From the NCBI GenBank assembly GCA_903857865.1, contig CAIOGO010000022.1:59176-123175 (forward strand): 64,000 bases of DNA, written 5' to 3'. The position numbers and the translations under genes are program-made. Under the pieces are notes generated by a model that worked only from the letters and a program-made list of their open reading frames with translations, made no database searches and was not told the origin of the DNA. The stretch comes from an uncultured bacterium. Its GTDB lineage: Bacteria > Bipolaricaulota > Bipolaricaulia > UBA7950 > UBA9294. This document shows positions 34,926 through 42,286 of the stretch, piece by piece. Every line of letters starts with the position of its first letter. The stretch's first letter is position 1.

Positions 34926-36370
34926 CGAGAGACTTCCTTCAAAGCCAGCTCCGTGTCGTGAACCTCGGCCTCGCGTCGTTTGCCGACAGCTTGCGCGCGG
35001 CCGGCGCGCCTGTCGTTCACGTCGACTGGCGGCCGCCGGCCGGCGGCGATCCTGAGCTGGCGCGCATTCTCGACGACTTGCGTTCCGAGGATGGATCCGG
35101 CTGGAGGGAGCCGATTGCGTCGGCGAACGCGGAGGTCGTCGCCAAGCTTCTCGCCGCCGAGCCGCACGTCGTCGGCATCGGCCGCGCCGGCGACGTCGTC
35201 CCGGGCATGACCGACCGCACGATTCTGCACGCCGGCCCGCCGATCGTGTGGGACGCCATGTGCGGCCCGATGCGCGGCGCCGTGATCGGCGGCCTCCTCT
35301 ACGAAGAGCTGGCTGCGTCGCCCGAAGAAGCCGCCGAGCTTGCGGCATCCGGCGAGATCCGCTTCAGCCCGTGCCACCATCACCAGGCCGTCGGCCCCAT
35401 GGCCGGAGTCGTGACGGCGTCGATGCCGGTGTGGATCGTCGAGAACGCCGCGTTCGGCAACCGCGCCTTCTGCACCCTCAACGAGGGTCTCGGCAAGGTT
35501 CTGCGCTACGGCGCGTACTCCGAGGAGGTCTTGGTCCGCCTCGTCTGGATGCGCGACGTGCTTGCGCCCCTTCTCGTCAAAGCGCTCCGGAAGCACGGGC
35601 CGCTCGACCTGCGTAGCCTCCTCGCGCAAGCGCTGCAGATGGGCGACGAGGGTCACAACCGCAATCGGGCTGGCACGTCGCTCGTGATCCGCGAGCTTGC
35701 GCCGCACCTCGTTCGCCTGACCGCGCGGCGCGACGACGTCGCACGCGTCTTCGAGTTCCTGAATGCGAACGACCACTTTTTCCTCAACCTCAGCATGCCG
35801 GCCGCCAAGTGCGCGCTTGACGCTGCAGCCGACGTGCCGGGAAGCTCGCTCGTGACCGTCATGGCGCGCAACGGCGTCGAGTTCGGCATTCGACTCTCCG
35901 GAACCGGCGACCGCTGGTTCACCGCGCCGGCACCACGGGTCGACGGCCTCTACCTTCCCGGTTACAGCGCCGCCGACGCCGCGCCTGACATCGGCGACTC
36001 GGCGATCACCGAAACCGGCGGCTACGGCGGCTTTGCCATGGCCGCCGCGCCCGCCATCGTCCAGTTTGTCGGCGGCAGCCCCGAGAAGGCGCTCGAGACG
36101 ACGCGCCGCATGCGCAAGATCACGCTCGCGGAGAGCAACGCGTACCGCATCCCGGCCCTCGGCTTCCGCGGCACGCCGACCGGCATCGACGTACTGCGCG
36201 TTGTCGAGACGGGCGTCTTGCCCGCCATCAACACCGGCATCGCCCACAAGGAACCCGGCGTCGGCATGGTCGGCGCCGGCCTCGTCATCCCGCCGTTCGA
36301 CTGCTTCGCCCAGGGCGTCAGGGCTTTGGCGAGTTCGCTCCTTCAGCAACCCTCGGAGCGCGCAGACTAG
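34922..36370 (+). CDS. DUF1116 (YlbE/AllG-like) protein
   Basis: 482 aa, starting with an ATGA overlap on fdrA. It has the DUF1116 pattern: WRPPAGGDPEL, VVGIGRAGDVVPGMTDRTILHAGPPI (in part), CGPMRGAVIGG, the His cluster PCHHHQAVGPMAGV and FRGTPTGIDVLRVVETG near the end. In E. coli the relative is a subunit of oxamic transcarbamylase with FdrA. Here fdrA and this gene follow a molybdenum hydroxylase, suggesting one pathway from an N-heterocycle to a carbamoyl intermediate. The exact reaction is inferred from E. coli. Confidence 0.85.
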   Translation: MTRDFLQSQLRVVNLGLASFADSLRAAGAPVVHVDWRPPAGGDPELARILDDLRSEDGSGWREPIASANAEVVAKLLAAEPHVVGIGRAGDVVPGMTDRTILHAGPPIVWDAMCGPMRGAVIGGLLYEELAASPEEAAELAASGEIRFSPCHHHQAVGPMAGVVTASMPVWIVENAAFGNRAFCTLNEGLGKVLRYGAYSEEVLVRLVWMRDVLAPLLVKALRKHGPLDLRSLLAQALQMGDEGHNRNRAGTSLVIRELAPHLVRLTARRDDVARVFEFLNANDHFFLNLSMPAAKCALDAAADVPGSSLVTVMARNGVEFGIRLSGTGDRWFTAPAPRVDGLYLPGYSAADAAPDIGDSAITETGGYGGFAMAAAPAIVQFVGGSPEKALETTRRMRKITLAESNAYRIPALGFRGTPTGIDVLRVVETGVLPAINTGIAHKEPGVGMVGAGLVIPPFDCFAQGVRALASSLLQQPSERAD

Positions 36371-36443
36371 ATCAGCCAGAATGGCCGTCGGTCTCTTCCC
36401 CGAGTAGTATGGACCAGTGTCTTCTCCAAATGGGGTGAGGTAG

Positions 36444-37517
36444 ATGGACATGAAATCGGAGTTGTACGAGCTGTGCCAGCGCGTGCCAGACCTGGCCGCG
36501 AAGGTCCGCACCGAGGAGGCTACGAAGCATGGTCTGGTCCTCCCGTTCATCAAAGCCCTCGGCTACAACGTCTTCGATCCCGCCGAGGTGGTCCCTGAGT
36601 TCATAGCCGACATCGGAGAGAAGAAGGGCGAGAAGGTGGATTACGCCATTCTTATGGATGGGAAGCCTATTCTTCTCTTCGAGTGCAAGACCTGCGGCGA
36701 GCAGCTTGAGCCTCAGCGAGCCATACAGCTTCAGCGCTACTTCCAAGGCGTAGCGAGCGTCAGGTTCGGAATTCTCACGGACGGGCTCGTTTATCGATTC
36801 TACTCCGACCTAGAACGCCCAAACGTCATGGACGCGAAACCGTTCCTTGAGATCAATCTCCAGAGCCTTACGGACGATGACGTTGAGCAACTCCGGAGAT
36901 TCTCGAAGCAGTCGTTCAACGTAGCTGACATCCTCGGAACCGCTGGTGCCCTCAAGTACACGCGCGAGATTCGGCAGCTACTGGAGACCGAGTTCGACAC
37001 GCCAAGTGACGACTTTCTCGAGTTCCTGACGCGGCGCGTCTATGGTGGGAACTTCACTAAGGCGGCTCTCGCGCGCTTCGTCCCCATCGTACAGAAGGCA
37101 CTTCGGGAGTTCGTGAACGGCCGAATCACACGCACCCTGGAAGCAGCTAGGGATCTTCAGGCGAGCGGACGCGCCGCGGAAGAGGCTGAGAGTGCGGGTA
37201 CAGGTGAGGAGTTGGTGACGACAAGCCACGAGTTGCAGGGCTACTACATTGTCAAAGCCATCCTGAGTCCCCACGTTGACCTCGGCCGGGTTGCGATCCG
37301 AGATGTCCAGAGCTACTGCGGTATCCTTCTTGACGACAGCAACCGCAAGCCTATCTGCCGACTGCACTCTAACGACCAGAACAAACTCCGGCTAGGCCTT
37401 TTCGATGCTGCGAAGCAGGAGGAACGTGTGCCGCTCCAACGCGTTGACGACATCTACAAGTACGCTGACCGCATTCGAGAGGTCGTGCGGAGCTACGATT
37501 CGCAGGAGAAGGTGTGA
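36444..37517 (+). CDS. HsdR N-terminal-domain (type I restriction nuclease-like) protein
   Basis: 357 aa. The first 170 residues match the HsdR_N nuclease domain: TEEATKHGLVLPFIKALGYNVFDP, then the PD-(D/E)XK core EKVDYAILMDGKPILLFECK with D, E and K in place, then RYFQGVASVRFGILTDG. There is no helicase part. The C-terminal half is helical with a late beta region of unknown function. Solitary proteins of this kind are common in bacterial genomes and prophages; a defence role is plausible but unproven. It sits between DUF1116 and the cyclase gene and breaks what looks like a single catabolic string. GGTGAGGTAG precedes the ATG. Confidence 0.75.
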   Translation: MDMKSELYELCQRVPDLAAKVRTEEATKHGLVLPFIKALGYNVFDPAEVVPEFIADIGEKKGEKVDYAILMDGKPILLFECKTCGEQLEPQRAIQLQRYFQGVASVRFGILTDGLVYRFYSDLERPNVMDAKPFLEINLQSLTDDDVEQLRRFSKQSFNVADILGTAGALKYTREIRQLLETEFDTPSDDFLEFLTRRVYGGNFTKAALARFVPIVQKALREFVNGRITRTLEAARDLQASGRAAEEAESAGTGEELVTTSHELQGYYIVKAILSPHVDLGRVAIRDVQSYCGILLDDSNRKPICRLHSNDQNKLRLGLFDAAKQEERVPLQRVDDIYKYADRIREVVRSYDSQEKV

Positions 37518-37595
37518 GGGGAGGCGTGCGAAAGACGCGACAGTCCTCCAAGCTACGAGCTGCATGCCACAGGCTGCCGCTTGTCTTTTCGAGTC

Positions 37596-37645
37596 GGGCG
37601 GCAGCTAGGGTCGAAGCTCCCTGCGGTCACTTCGACAGGCCGCCC
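37596..37645. repeat. Nested hairpin upstream of the cyclase gene
   Basis: Outer arms GGGCGGC/GCCGCCC (37596-37602, 37639-37645) and inner arms GTCGAAG/CTTCGAC (37610-37616, 37630-37636), with GCTAGGG between the left arms. It ends just before the ribosome binding site AGGAGG of the next gene, so it would form in the leader RNA. Confidence 0.65.
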
Positions 37646-37659
37646 CAGGAGGTAAGGCA

Positions 37660-38529
37660 ATGAAACTCATCGATCTGACGATCCCTCTCTCGATCGCCAC
37701 GCCGCCGTGGCCGACCTACGAGCCCCTGCAGGTGAAGTACTTCAAGCGGCTCGCGCCCAATGGCGCGAACGGGCAACTCGTCACGCACTCGAACCACGTC
37801 GGCACGCACCTCGACGGCGAGATCCACTTCTACACCCCGGGCAAGGACATTGCCCAGCTCAGCCTTGACTTCCTCGTTCACGAGGGCGTCATCGTCGACC
37901 TCTCCGACGCCGTCGGCGACTACGACATCTACACGTCCGCGATGATCGAGGAACGTGTCGAGGTGAAGGAAGGCGACATCCTCATCCTCCACACCGGCTA
38001 CCACCACTACGGCTGGGACCAGCCGACGGCTGACGAAGTGCGGTACATGGTCAAGCACCCCGGACCCGACCGCGAGTTTGCGCTGTGGTGCCGCGAGAAG
38101 AAGATTCGCTGGATCGGCGTCGACTGCGGCTCGGCCGACCACCCGATGAACACCATCATCCGTGACTGGATGCCGCGCCAAGCGAAGGAAGCCGACGCTC
38201 ACTTCCGCGCCAAGTACGGCCAGCCGCTGGCCGAGCGGTTCGACCCCGGCAAGTACCAGCTCATGCACATCGAGCTCTTCTGCCACGGCATCATTCACGC
38301 CGAGTGCCTCGGCGGCGACATCGACCTGCTCCTCAATCAGCGCGCTGTCATCGGCTGCTTCCCGTGGCGTTTCGTCGACGGCGAAAGCTCGATCGCGCGC
38401 ATCGTCGCCATGGTCGATGACGACCGCCACGCCGAGCTGATGCAGATCAAGTCCGAGTGCGTCTTGACCAAGCACGGCGACGTCGCCGGAGCGAAGAATC
38501 CACAGTTGCATGAGGTCGGGCGAACGTAG
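37660..38529 (+). CDS. Cyclase-family (kynurenine formamidase-like) metal hydrolase
   Basis: 289 aa, cytosolic. The cyclase-family signature HVGTHLDGEIHF is at about residues 46-57, giving the His/Asp metal ligands; LIDLTIPLS opens the protein as usual and WIGVDCGSADHPMN follows. These enzymes open cyclic or N-formyl amides. It is longer than the paralogue at 57550 (211 aa), with an inserted region after residue 120. CCAGGAGGTAAGGCA precedes the ATG. Its position after the molybdenum hydroxylase, FdrA and DUF1116 genes suggests ring opening in the same pathway. The stop codon lies in a perfect 10-bp stem. Confidence 0.85.
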   Translation: MKLIDLTIPLSIATPPWPTYEPLQVKYFKRLAPNGANGQLVTHSNHVGTHLDGEIHFYTPGKDIAQLSLDFLVHEGVIVDLSDAVGDYDIYTSAMIEERVEVKEGDILILHTGYHHYGWDQPTADEVRYMVKHPGPDREFALWCREKKIRWIGVDCGSADHPMNTIIRDWMPRQAKEADAHFRAKYGQPLAERFDPGKYQLMHIELFCHGIIHAECLGGDIDLLLNQRAVIGCFPWRFVDGESSIARIVAMVDDDRHAELMQIKSECVLTKHGDVAGAKNPQLHEVGRT

Positions 38530-38749
38530 GCGTTGCCTACGTTCGCCTAGGGCAGAAGCTGGTCTTCGGTTGCTTCTGCTGGACGCACGTAGCCAGAGCC
38601 TCTAGCGGAAGCATCACAGCTCATTGCTTCCGCCCCAGGTGAAGGCCAGTCTCGTTCGGGCCTTCACCCGTGTGGCTAGGGGTCGAAGGCTGCTCGACGG
38701 CGCGCGGGGCGAGGAGCTAGGGCGGAAGCCGATGAGTGGCTGCTTCCGC
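38521..38749. repeat. Tandem array of five to six hairpins
   Basis: Successive stems: CGAACGTAGG/CCTACGTTCG (38521-38545), GCAGAAGC/GCTTCTGC (38552-38579), GCGGAAGC/GCTTCCGC (38605-38633), GGTGAAGGCC/GGCCTTCACC (38638-38668), a weak GTCGA stem near 38683, and GCGGAAGC/GCTTCCGC (38722-38749). Units lie about 30-55 bp apart, and most are preceded by CTAG or CTAGGG. Stem sequences differ while the layout is kept. The array fills most of the gap between the cyclase and radical SAM genes; no gene is seen in it. Confidence 0.75.
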
Positions 38750-38923
38750 GCTCAGCGGGAGTCGAGGTGATGCACATCACAGTCGCGGACAGATCTCCAG
38801 GACGTGACGTGCATCACGTCCGCGCCGCTTCTGCTCAGCGTGATGCGCATCACGCAATGGATGTCGCCACGGTGGGGGGCAGATGCTGTATCGGATGCCA
38901 AGAGTAAAGATTTGACCCCGGCG
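38716..38923 (+). repeat. Flanking repeat, copy 1
   Basis: It begins GCTAGGGCGGAAGCC and ends AGAGTAAAGATTTGACCCCGG (in part). It contains three GTGAyG-yr-CATCAC palindromes at 38767-38780, 38804-38817 and 38840-38853. A diverged second copy in the same orientation lies at 42287-42449. The TGACCCC end is shared with the ends of the RAYT element at 40754-41664. Confidence 0.7.
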
Positions 38924-38962
38924 CCCTTTGCGGAGAGGAGGGGAACAAGATATCCTTCAGGT

Positions 38963-40570
38963 ATGCCTGATGGCGAGAATGGTGATCTGTCTCGTGTAAC
39001 TCGGGTGTCCCTTCGCAACAAGCATAGCGCACCGAGTGAGAGAGAGGCCTCGGCGCGGAGGAAGTTCTACGTGCCGTCAAGGTACAACCACTTTCTCCGT
39101 GACGGGGACCGCTGGCTCGGTGCCAACCTGCTGTCCGGGGCTGTGATGAACCTGCGGGACGATGACTGCGCGCTCGTTCATCGCCTCTTGGCAATGAAGG
39201 TCAGACCACGCCAGCTCCCTGAGCGGGTGCTCTATGACATGCTCGTCAAGTCTCGTTTTCTCGTTCCGGCGGACTCTGATGAGACTGCGTACTTGAAACA
39301 GCTGTTTGCGGTTGGAAAGCAGTGCCGGGTAGGGTTCTCGCTGGGTCTTGTCGTCACGTTGGCGTGCAACTTCAGGTGCGTCTACTGCTATCAGGACCAT
39401 CGTCGCGCGATCATGGGTACCGACGTGCAGGACGCTGTCATGGCTCTGCTCAGGAAAGCGCTGCCGGGGAAGGAACACTTCACGGCATCGTGGTTCGGCG
39501 GTGAGCCACTGTTGAAGCCCAGGGTGATCACCGACCTCGGGCGACGGATGATTCAGTTGTGTGACTCTCTGGGTGTGAACTACGACTGCGTGTTAACGAC
39601 AAACGGCTATTTGCTCACACGAGCCAACATCGCGATGCTGGCAGCCGGCCGAGTCAGCCACATTCAGATCACCTTGGACGGACCGCGCGAGTTGCACGAC
39701 GTCACTCGACATCTCCAGGACGGGTCGGGCACCTATGAGGTCATCATGGCGAACCTCGGGAATCTGGTGAGGACTCTGCCTGAGGTGCCGATAACCATTC
39801 GCTGTAACATAACTGCCAGCTCCATGGCCGCCGGCGAGCACGCATGGAGCAGGCTTCTGTCGGACTTGGAGCCGTACAGGCGGTCGGTCTCGCTCACCAT
39901 TTGCCCGGCAATTCCGAGCAGGACGTCAAACGCGCACTGCATATCGAAGAGCCAGTTCGGGGATTTCTATGGCCACGTATCGACGATGATGGAGGAGAGA
40001 GGCTTCAGAGTAGCTTCGGATGGGCCCTCCCCAGGCGCCGTCTCCTGCGGCGCCATCCCGAGGCTGAACTGGCTCATAGGCCCTACCGGGCATGTCTCCA
40101 AGTGCACGGTGGGAGCGGACGAAACGGACGGCTATCTCGGGCGACTTGGGCCGGACGGCACGATCGACCTCTCAGCCGAGGCAGCGAGATGGCTGAATTT
40201 CTCACCGTTTCGTCTCAAGAAGTGTCGTGAATGCAGTGTTCTTCCCCTCTGCATGGGAGGCTGTGTGATTGTTCCATTTGACGATCCGCACGTAGACAGA
40301 TGTGACATCAAGACTAACGTGCTGATGTATGTGAAGAGCAACCTACCCAGAAAGGAGGTGATTGATATGACCGTACCGCAGTTCAACCTTGAGCGCGTGG
40401 AGAAAGCTCTCGAACAAAGCGCGACGGAGTACTACACGAGCCTGTTTGTTCAAGCGGGCATCCCTAAGGATGTTGCCTCGAAGGCAGCAATGGTGTGCGC
40501 CACTAACAAGTGCAAGGGGCCTGGCTTCCAGCCTGGTGGCCAGGCTCTACAGGCGCTCGTAACGACCTGA
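38963..40570 (+). CDS. Radical SAM/SPASM peptide maturase with C-terminal precursor-like extension
   Basis: 535 aa from the ATG at 38963. The N-terminal region FYVPSRYNHFLRDGDRWLGANLLSGA is typical of peptide-modifying SPASM enzymes. The radical SAM cluster motif is CNFRCVYC at about residues 135-142, and FGGEPLL and TTNGYLL follow. The SPASM domain has C-x-AIPRLNWLIGPTGHVSKC and CRECSVLPLCMGGC, ligands for auxiliary 4Fe-4S clusters. The enzyme should end soon after DRCDIKTNVLMYVKSNL, but no stop follows; the frame runs on through a 67-residue peptide with its own ribosome binding site. The start is uncertain (GTG at 39005 is an alternative). It lies between two direct repeats, suggesting acquisition. 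Confidence 0.85.
   Translation: MPDGENGDLSRVTRVSLRNKHSAPSEREASARRKFYVPSRYNHFLRDGDRWLGANLLSGAVMNLRDDDCALVHRLLAMKVRPRQLPERVLYDMLVKSRFLVPADSDETAYLKQLFAVGKQCRVGFSLGLVVTLACNFRCVYCYQDHRRAIMGTDVQDAVMALLRKALPGKEHFTASWFGGEPLLKPRVITDLGRRMIQLCDSLGVNYDCVLTTNGYLLTRANIAMLAAGRVSHIQITLDGPRELHDVTRHLQDGSGTYEVIMANLGNLVRTLPEVPITIRCNITASSMAAGEHAWSRLLSDLEPYRRSVSLTICPAIPSRTSNAHCISKSQFGDFYGHVSTMMEERGFRVASDGPSPGAVSCGAIPRLNWLIGPTGHVSKCTVGADETDGYLGRLGPDGTIDLSAEAARWLNFSPFRLKKCRECSVLPLCMGGCVIVPFDDPHVDRCDIKTNVLMYVKSNLPRKEVIDMTVPQFNLERVEKALEQSATEYYTSLFVQAGIPKDVASKAAMVCATNKCKGPGFQPGGQALQALVTT
40349..40362 (+). promoter_or_regulatory. Exceptional internal Shine-Dalgarno
   Basis: AGAAAGGAGGTGAT is complementary to the complete usual 3' end of bacterial 16S rRNA over 14 bases. 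GGAGG ends eight bases before an in-frame ATG at 40367. It lies inside the maturase frame and is the strongest ribosome binding site I saw in the window. Confidence 0.8.
40367..40570 (+). CDS. Candidate RiPP precursor peptide, nested in frame in the maturase gene
   Basis: 67 aa if translated from its own ATG. A leader-like amphipathic first part (FNLERVEKALEQSATEYYTS) is followed by AGIPKDVASKAA and a C-terminal part CATNKCKGPGFQPGGQ (Cys44 and Cys49, Gly/Pro-rich), ending ALQALVTT. This looks like a leader followed by a core with a C-x4-C pair, as in thioether-type peptides made by radical SAM/SPASM enzymes. I know no matching named family. It shares the reading frame and stop of the maturase, so it would be made both as a free peptide and as the C-terminus of the enzyme. 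Function inferred. Confidence 0.6.
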   Translation: MTVPQFNLERVEKALEQSATEYYTSLFVQAGIPKDVASKAAMVCATNKCKGPGFQPGGQALQALVTT

Positions 40571-40606
40571 ACCTGATAGCACAGACCGGAACTCCGCGCA
40601 GGAGGG

Positions 40607-40647
40607 GGAACCGGAGATGATGGCCGGTAATTCTGCCTTCCGGTTCC
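40607..40647 (+). terminator. Hairpin after the maturase/peptide gene
   Basis: Arms GGAACCGGA (40607-40615) and TCCGGTTCC (40639-40647), with CTCCTTGGTCTT after. Likely the end of the maturase transcript, though the T-content is modest. Confidence 0.45.
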
Positions 40648-40679
40648 TCCTTGGTCTTCAACGTCGCAGCAGGATAGGT

Positions 40680-40710
40680 AGCAGCCCGACTTGACGCAAG
40701 TCGGGCTGCT
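40680..40710. repeat. Perfect 13-bp stem hairpin
   Basis: AGCAGCCCGACTT (40680-40692), loop GACGC, and its exact complement (40698-40710), 44 bp before the RAYT left end. There is no T-run. It could be a second terminator or a REP-type target of the transposase. Confidence 0.6.
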
Positions 40711-40753
40711 GGGTGACGCAGCGAGAGGGGGCTACCATTGGGCGTTGGGCGAT

Positions 40754-41664
40754 GGGGTCAGGTCTTGTAATCGCGTACTGTCTGTGCTAGGCTGGCGTCA
40801 TGGCTCGCCCCCTCCGGATTGAGTACCCCGGCGCTGTCTACCATGTGACCTGTCGCGGCAACGCACGGGAGAAGGTCTTCCTTGTCGATCCCGATCGAGA
40901 GCTCTTCCTTGAAGTGTTCGCGGAAGTTGTAGAGCGCTTTAGCTGGCGCTGCCATGCGTACTGTCAGATGACGAACCACTACCACCTGCTGATCGAGACG
41001 ATTGAGCCCACCCTGTCGCATGGCATGCGACAACTGAACGGTGTCTACACCCAGGAGTTCAACCGCCGGCATCGTCGCACGGGACATGTCTTCCAGGGAC
41101 GTTTCAAAGCCATTCTCGTCGAGCGCGACGCCTATCTCCTCGAGCTTGGACGCTATGTTGTCCTGAATCCCGTTCGCGCCAAGATGGTGCGGAGGGCGCA
41201 AGACTGGCCGTGGTCAAGCTTCCGTGCGACGGCCGGCCTTGAGGACGTGCCCTTCTTCCTCGCCACAGACTGGATTCTCGAGCAGTTCGCGACATCGAAG
41301 GCGAAAGCGCAGAAGGCATACCGCAAGTTCGTCTCGGAAGGCCGTGGCGTCCCGGTGTGGGAGCACCTCCGCGGGCAGATCTACCTCGGCAGCGACACGT
41401 TCATCGAGGAACACGCGCCGGAACTGCCTCCAGTTCGCGAGATTCCGAAGACCCAGGTCCAGGTCCGTCGGCCGCCGCTCTCGGCCATTGTTGCCGACCC
41501 GAAAGACGCCGCGAGCATTGCACGCGCATACATCGAGCACCACTACGCCCAGCACGAGATCGCCAGCCACCTCGGCGTTCACTACTCGACGATCAGTCGA
41601 CGACTCCGAGCCTCCTGCGTGCCGCGGACTCGCAACATGGTACGCGATTACAAGACCTGACCCC
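40754..41664 (+). mobile_element. REP-associated tyrosine transposase element with 25-bp inverted ends
   Basis: A perfect 25-bp inverted repeat bounds the element: left end 40754-40778 starting GGGGTCAGGTCTTG, right end 41640-41664 ending CAAGACCTGACCCC. The transposase stop codon lies in the right end. Directly beyond the right end the remaining part of a HigB toxin frame begins, so insertion or an associated deletion removed the toxin's 5' half; no matching toxin sequence is left of the element. Confidence 0.8.
40800..41660 (+). CDS. REP-associated tyrosine transposase (Y1/HUH family)
   Basis: 286 aa, single-strand DNA transposase. It starts MARPLRIEYPGAVYHVTCRGN, the standard RAYT opening. 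The HUH-type histidines are His60 and His62 in MTNHYHLLIE, and the region with the catalytic tyrosine follows around RYVVLNPVRAKMV. The C-terminal 80 residues contain a helix-turn-helix-like EIASHLGVHYSTISRRL. Such enzymes are linked to spread of REP hairpins in bacterial chromosomes. The gene is intact and may be active. Confidence 0.92.
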   Translation: MARPLRIEYPGAVYHVTCRGNAREKVFLVDPDRELFLEVFAEVVERFSWRCHAYCQMTNHYHLLIETIEPTLSHGMRQLNGVYTQEFNRRHRRTGHVFQGRFKAILVERDAYLLELGRYVVLNPVRAKMVRRAQDWPWSSFRATAGLEDVPFFLATDWILEQFATSKAKAQKAYRKFVSEGRGVPVWEHLRGQIYLGSDTFIEEHAPELPPVREIPKTQVQVRRPPLSAIVADPKDAASIARAYIEHHYAQHEIASHLGVHYSTISRRLRASCVPRTRNMVRDYKT

Positions 41665-41666
41665 GC

Positions 41667-41912
41667 ACGCACTATGCGGACTACCTGCGGGACGGGATCT
41701 ACGAGCTGCGGGTGCGAGTCTCGACGACCCGCTACAGGGTTCTGTACTTCTTCTGCGACAGGACGGACATCGTGCTTGCTCACGCGATTGTGAAGGAGTC
41801 GGCGCGGGTTCCTAGGGCTGAGATCGACCGAGCTGTTCGCTGCATGGAAAACTGGATCGGGAGGAGACATGAGGACCCACAGGGAGTACCTCGCGAGCGA
41901 GCTCAAGGATGA
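41667..41912 (+). pseudogene. HigB/RelE-type toxin, 5'-truncated
   Basis: An open frame of about 81 residues encodes the C-terminal part of a Gp49/HigB toxin: HADYLRDGIYELR-like HYADYLRDGIYELRVRVS, then YRVLYFFCDRTDIVLAHAIVKES and a final helix AEIDRAVRCMENW. The usual first 45 residues are missing and the frame begins at the RAYT right end. No ribosome binding site or start remains except an internal GTG at 41712. It overlaps the antitoxin gene by 44 bp. RelE-fold toxins cut mRNA on the ribosome; this one is presumably dead. Confidence 0.75.
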
Positions 41913-42189
41913 GGCGTTCGCACGCGAGTTCCGCCGCGAGAAAGCACAGCTGCGGATTGCCTACGACATCCAGACCACGCGGCAACGCCTTGGACTGACG
42001 CAGAAAGACCCTGCCGGGATGGCGGGCGTGACGCAGCAGATGGTGTCACGCATCGAAACAACGAGGACGCCCAACATGACTCACGGCTCGATATGCAAGA
42101 TCGCTGAAGTGCTCGGCATGGATGTGGGACTCGTCGCGCGCCGTCCAGCCCGCGTCGCCGCGAAGACGGGCAAGAAGGTGCGCGCCTGA
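41869..42189 (+). CDS. HigA-like XRE-family antitoxin
   Basis: 106 aa. The helix-turn-helix is TRQRLGLTQKDPAGMAGVTQQMVSRIE at about residues 38-63, followed by ICKIAEVLGMDVGLV. The N-terminal YLASELKDEAFAREFRREKAQL is the usual HigA/HTH-XRE antitoxin lead. GGGAGGAGAC precedes the ATG. It is the partner of the truncated toxin upstream. An orphan antitoxin could still repress or neutralise related toxins. Confidence 0.8.
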   Translation: MRTHREYLASELKDEAFAREFRREKAQLRIAYDIQTTRQRLGLTQKDPAGMAGVTQQMVSRIETTRTPNMTHGSICKIAEVLGMDVGLVARRPARVAAKTGKKVRA

Positions 42190-42286
42190 CGGCTGCGAAG
42201 GGGGCCGCCCTATCAGAGTATCCAATCCTCAGCCCAGACGATGGTGTTGGGGGTGAAGGGCTACTCGGCGTTGTGGCCCGGCCGTA

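Noticed and set aside
34808-36553. 581-codon minus-strand frame opposite DUF1116
   Set aside because: Antisense shadow; the plus strand has conserved DUF1116 motifs and coupled overlaps.
38521-38749. CRISPR array
   Set aside because: Units are hairpins with different stems and irregular spacing, there are no identical direct repeats with unique spacers, and no cas genes are nearby.
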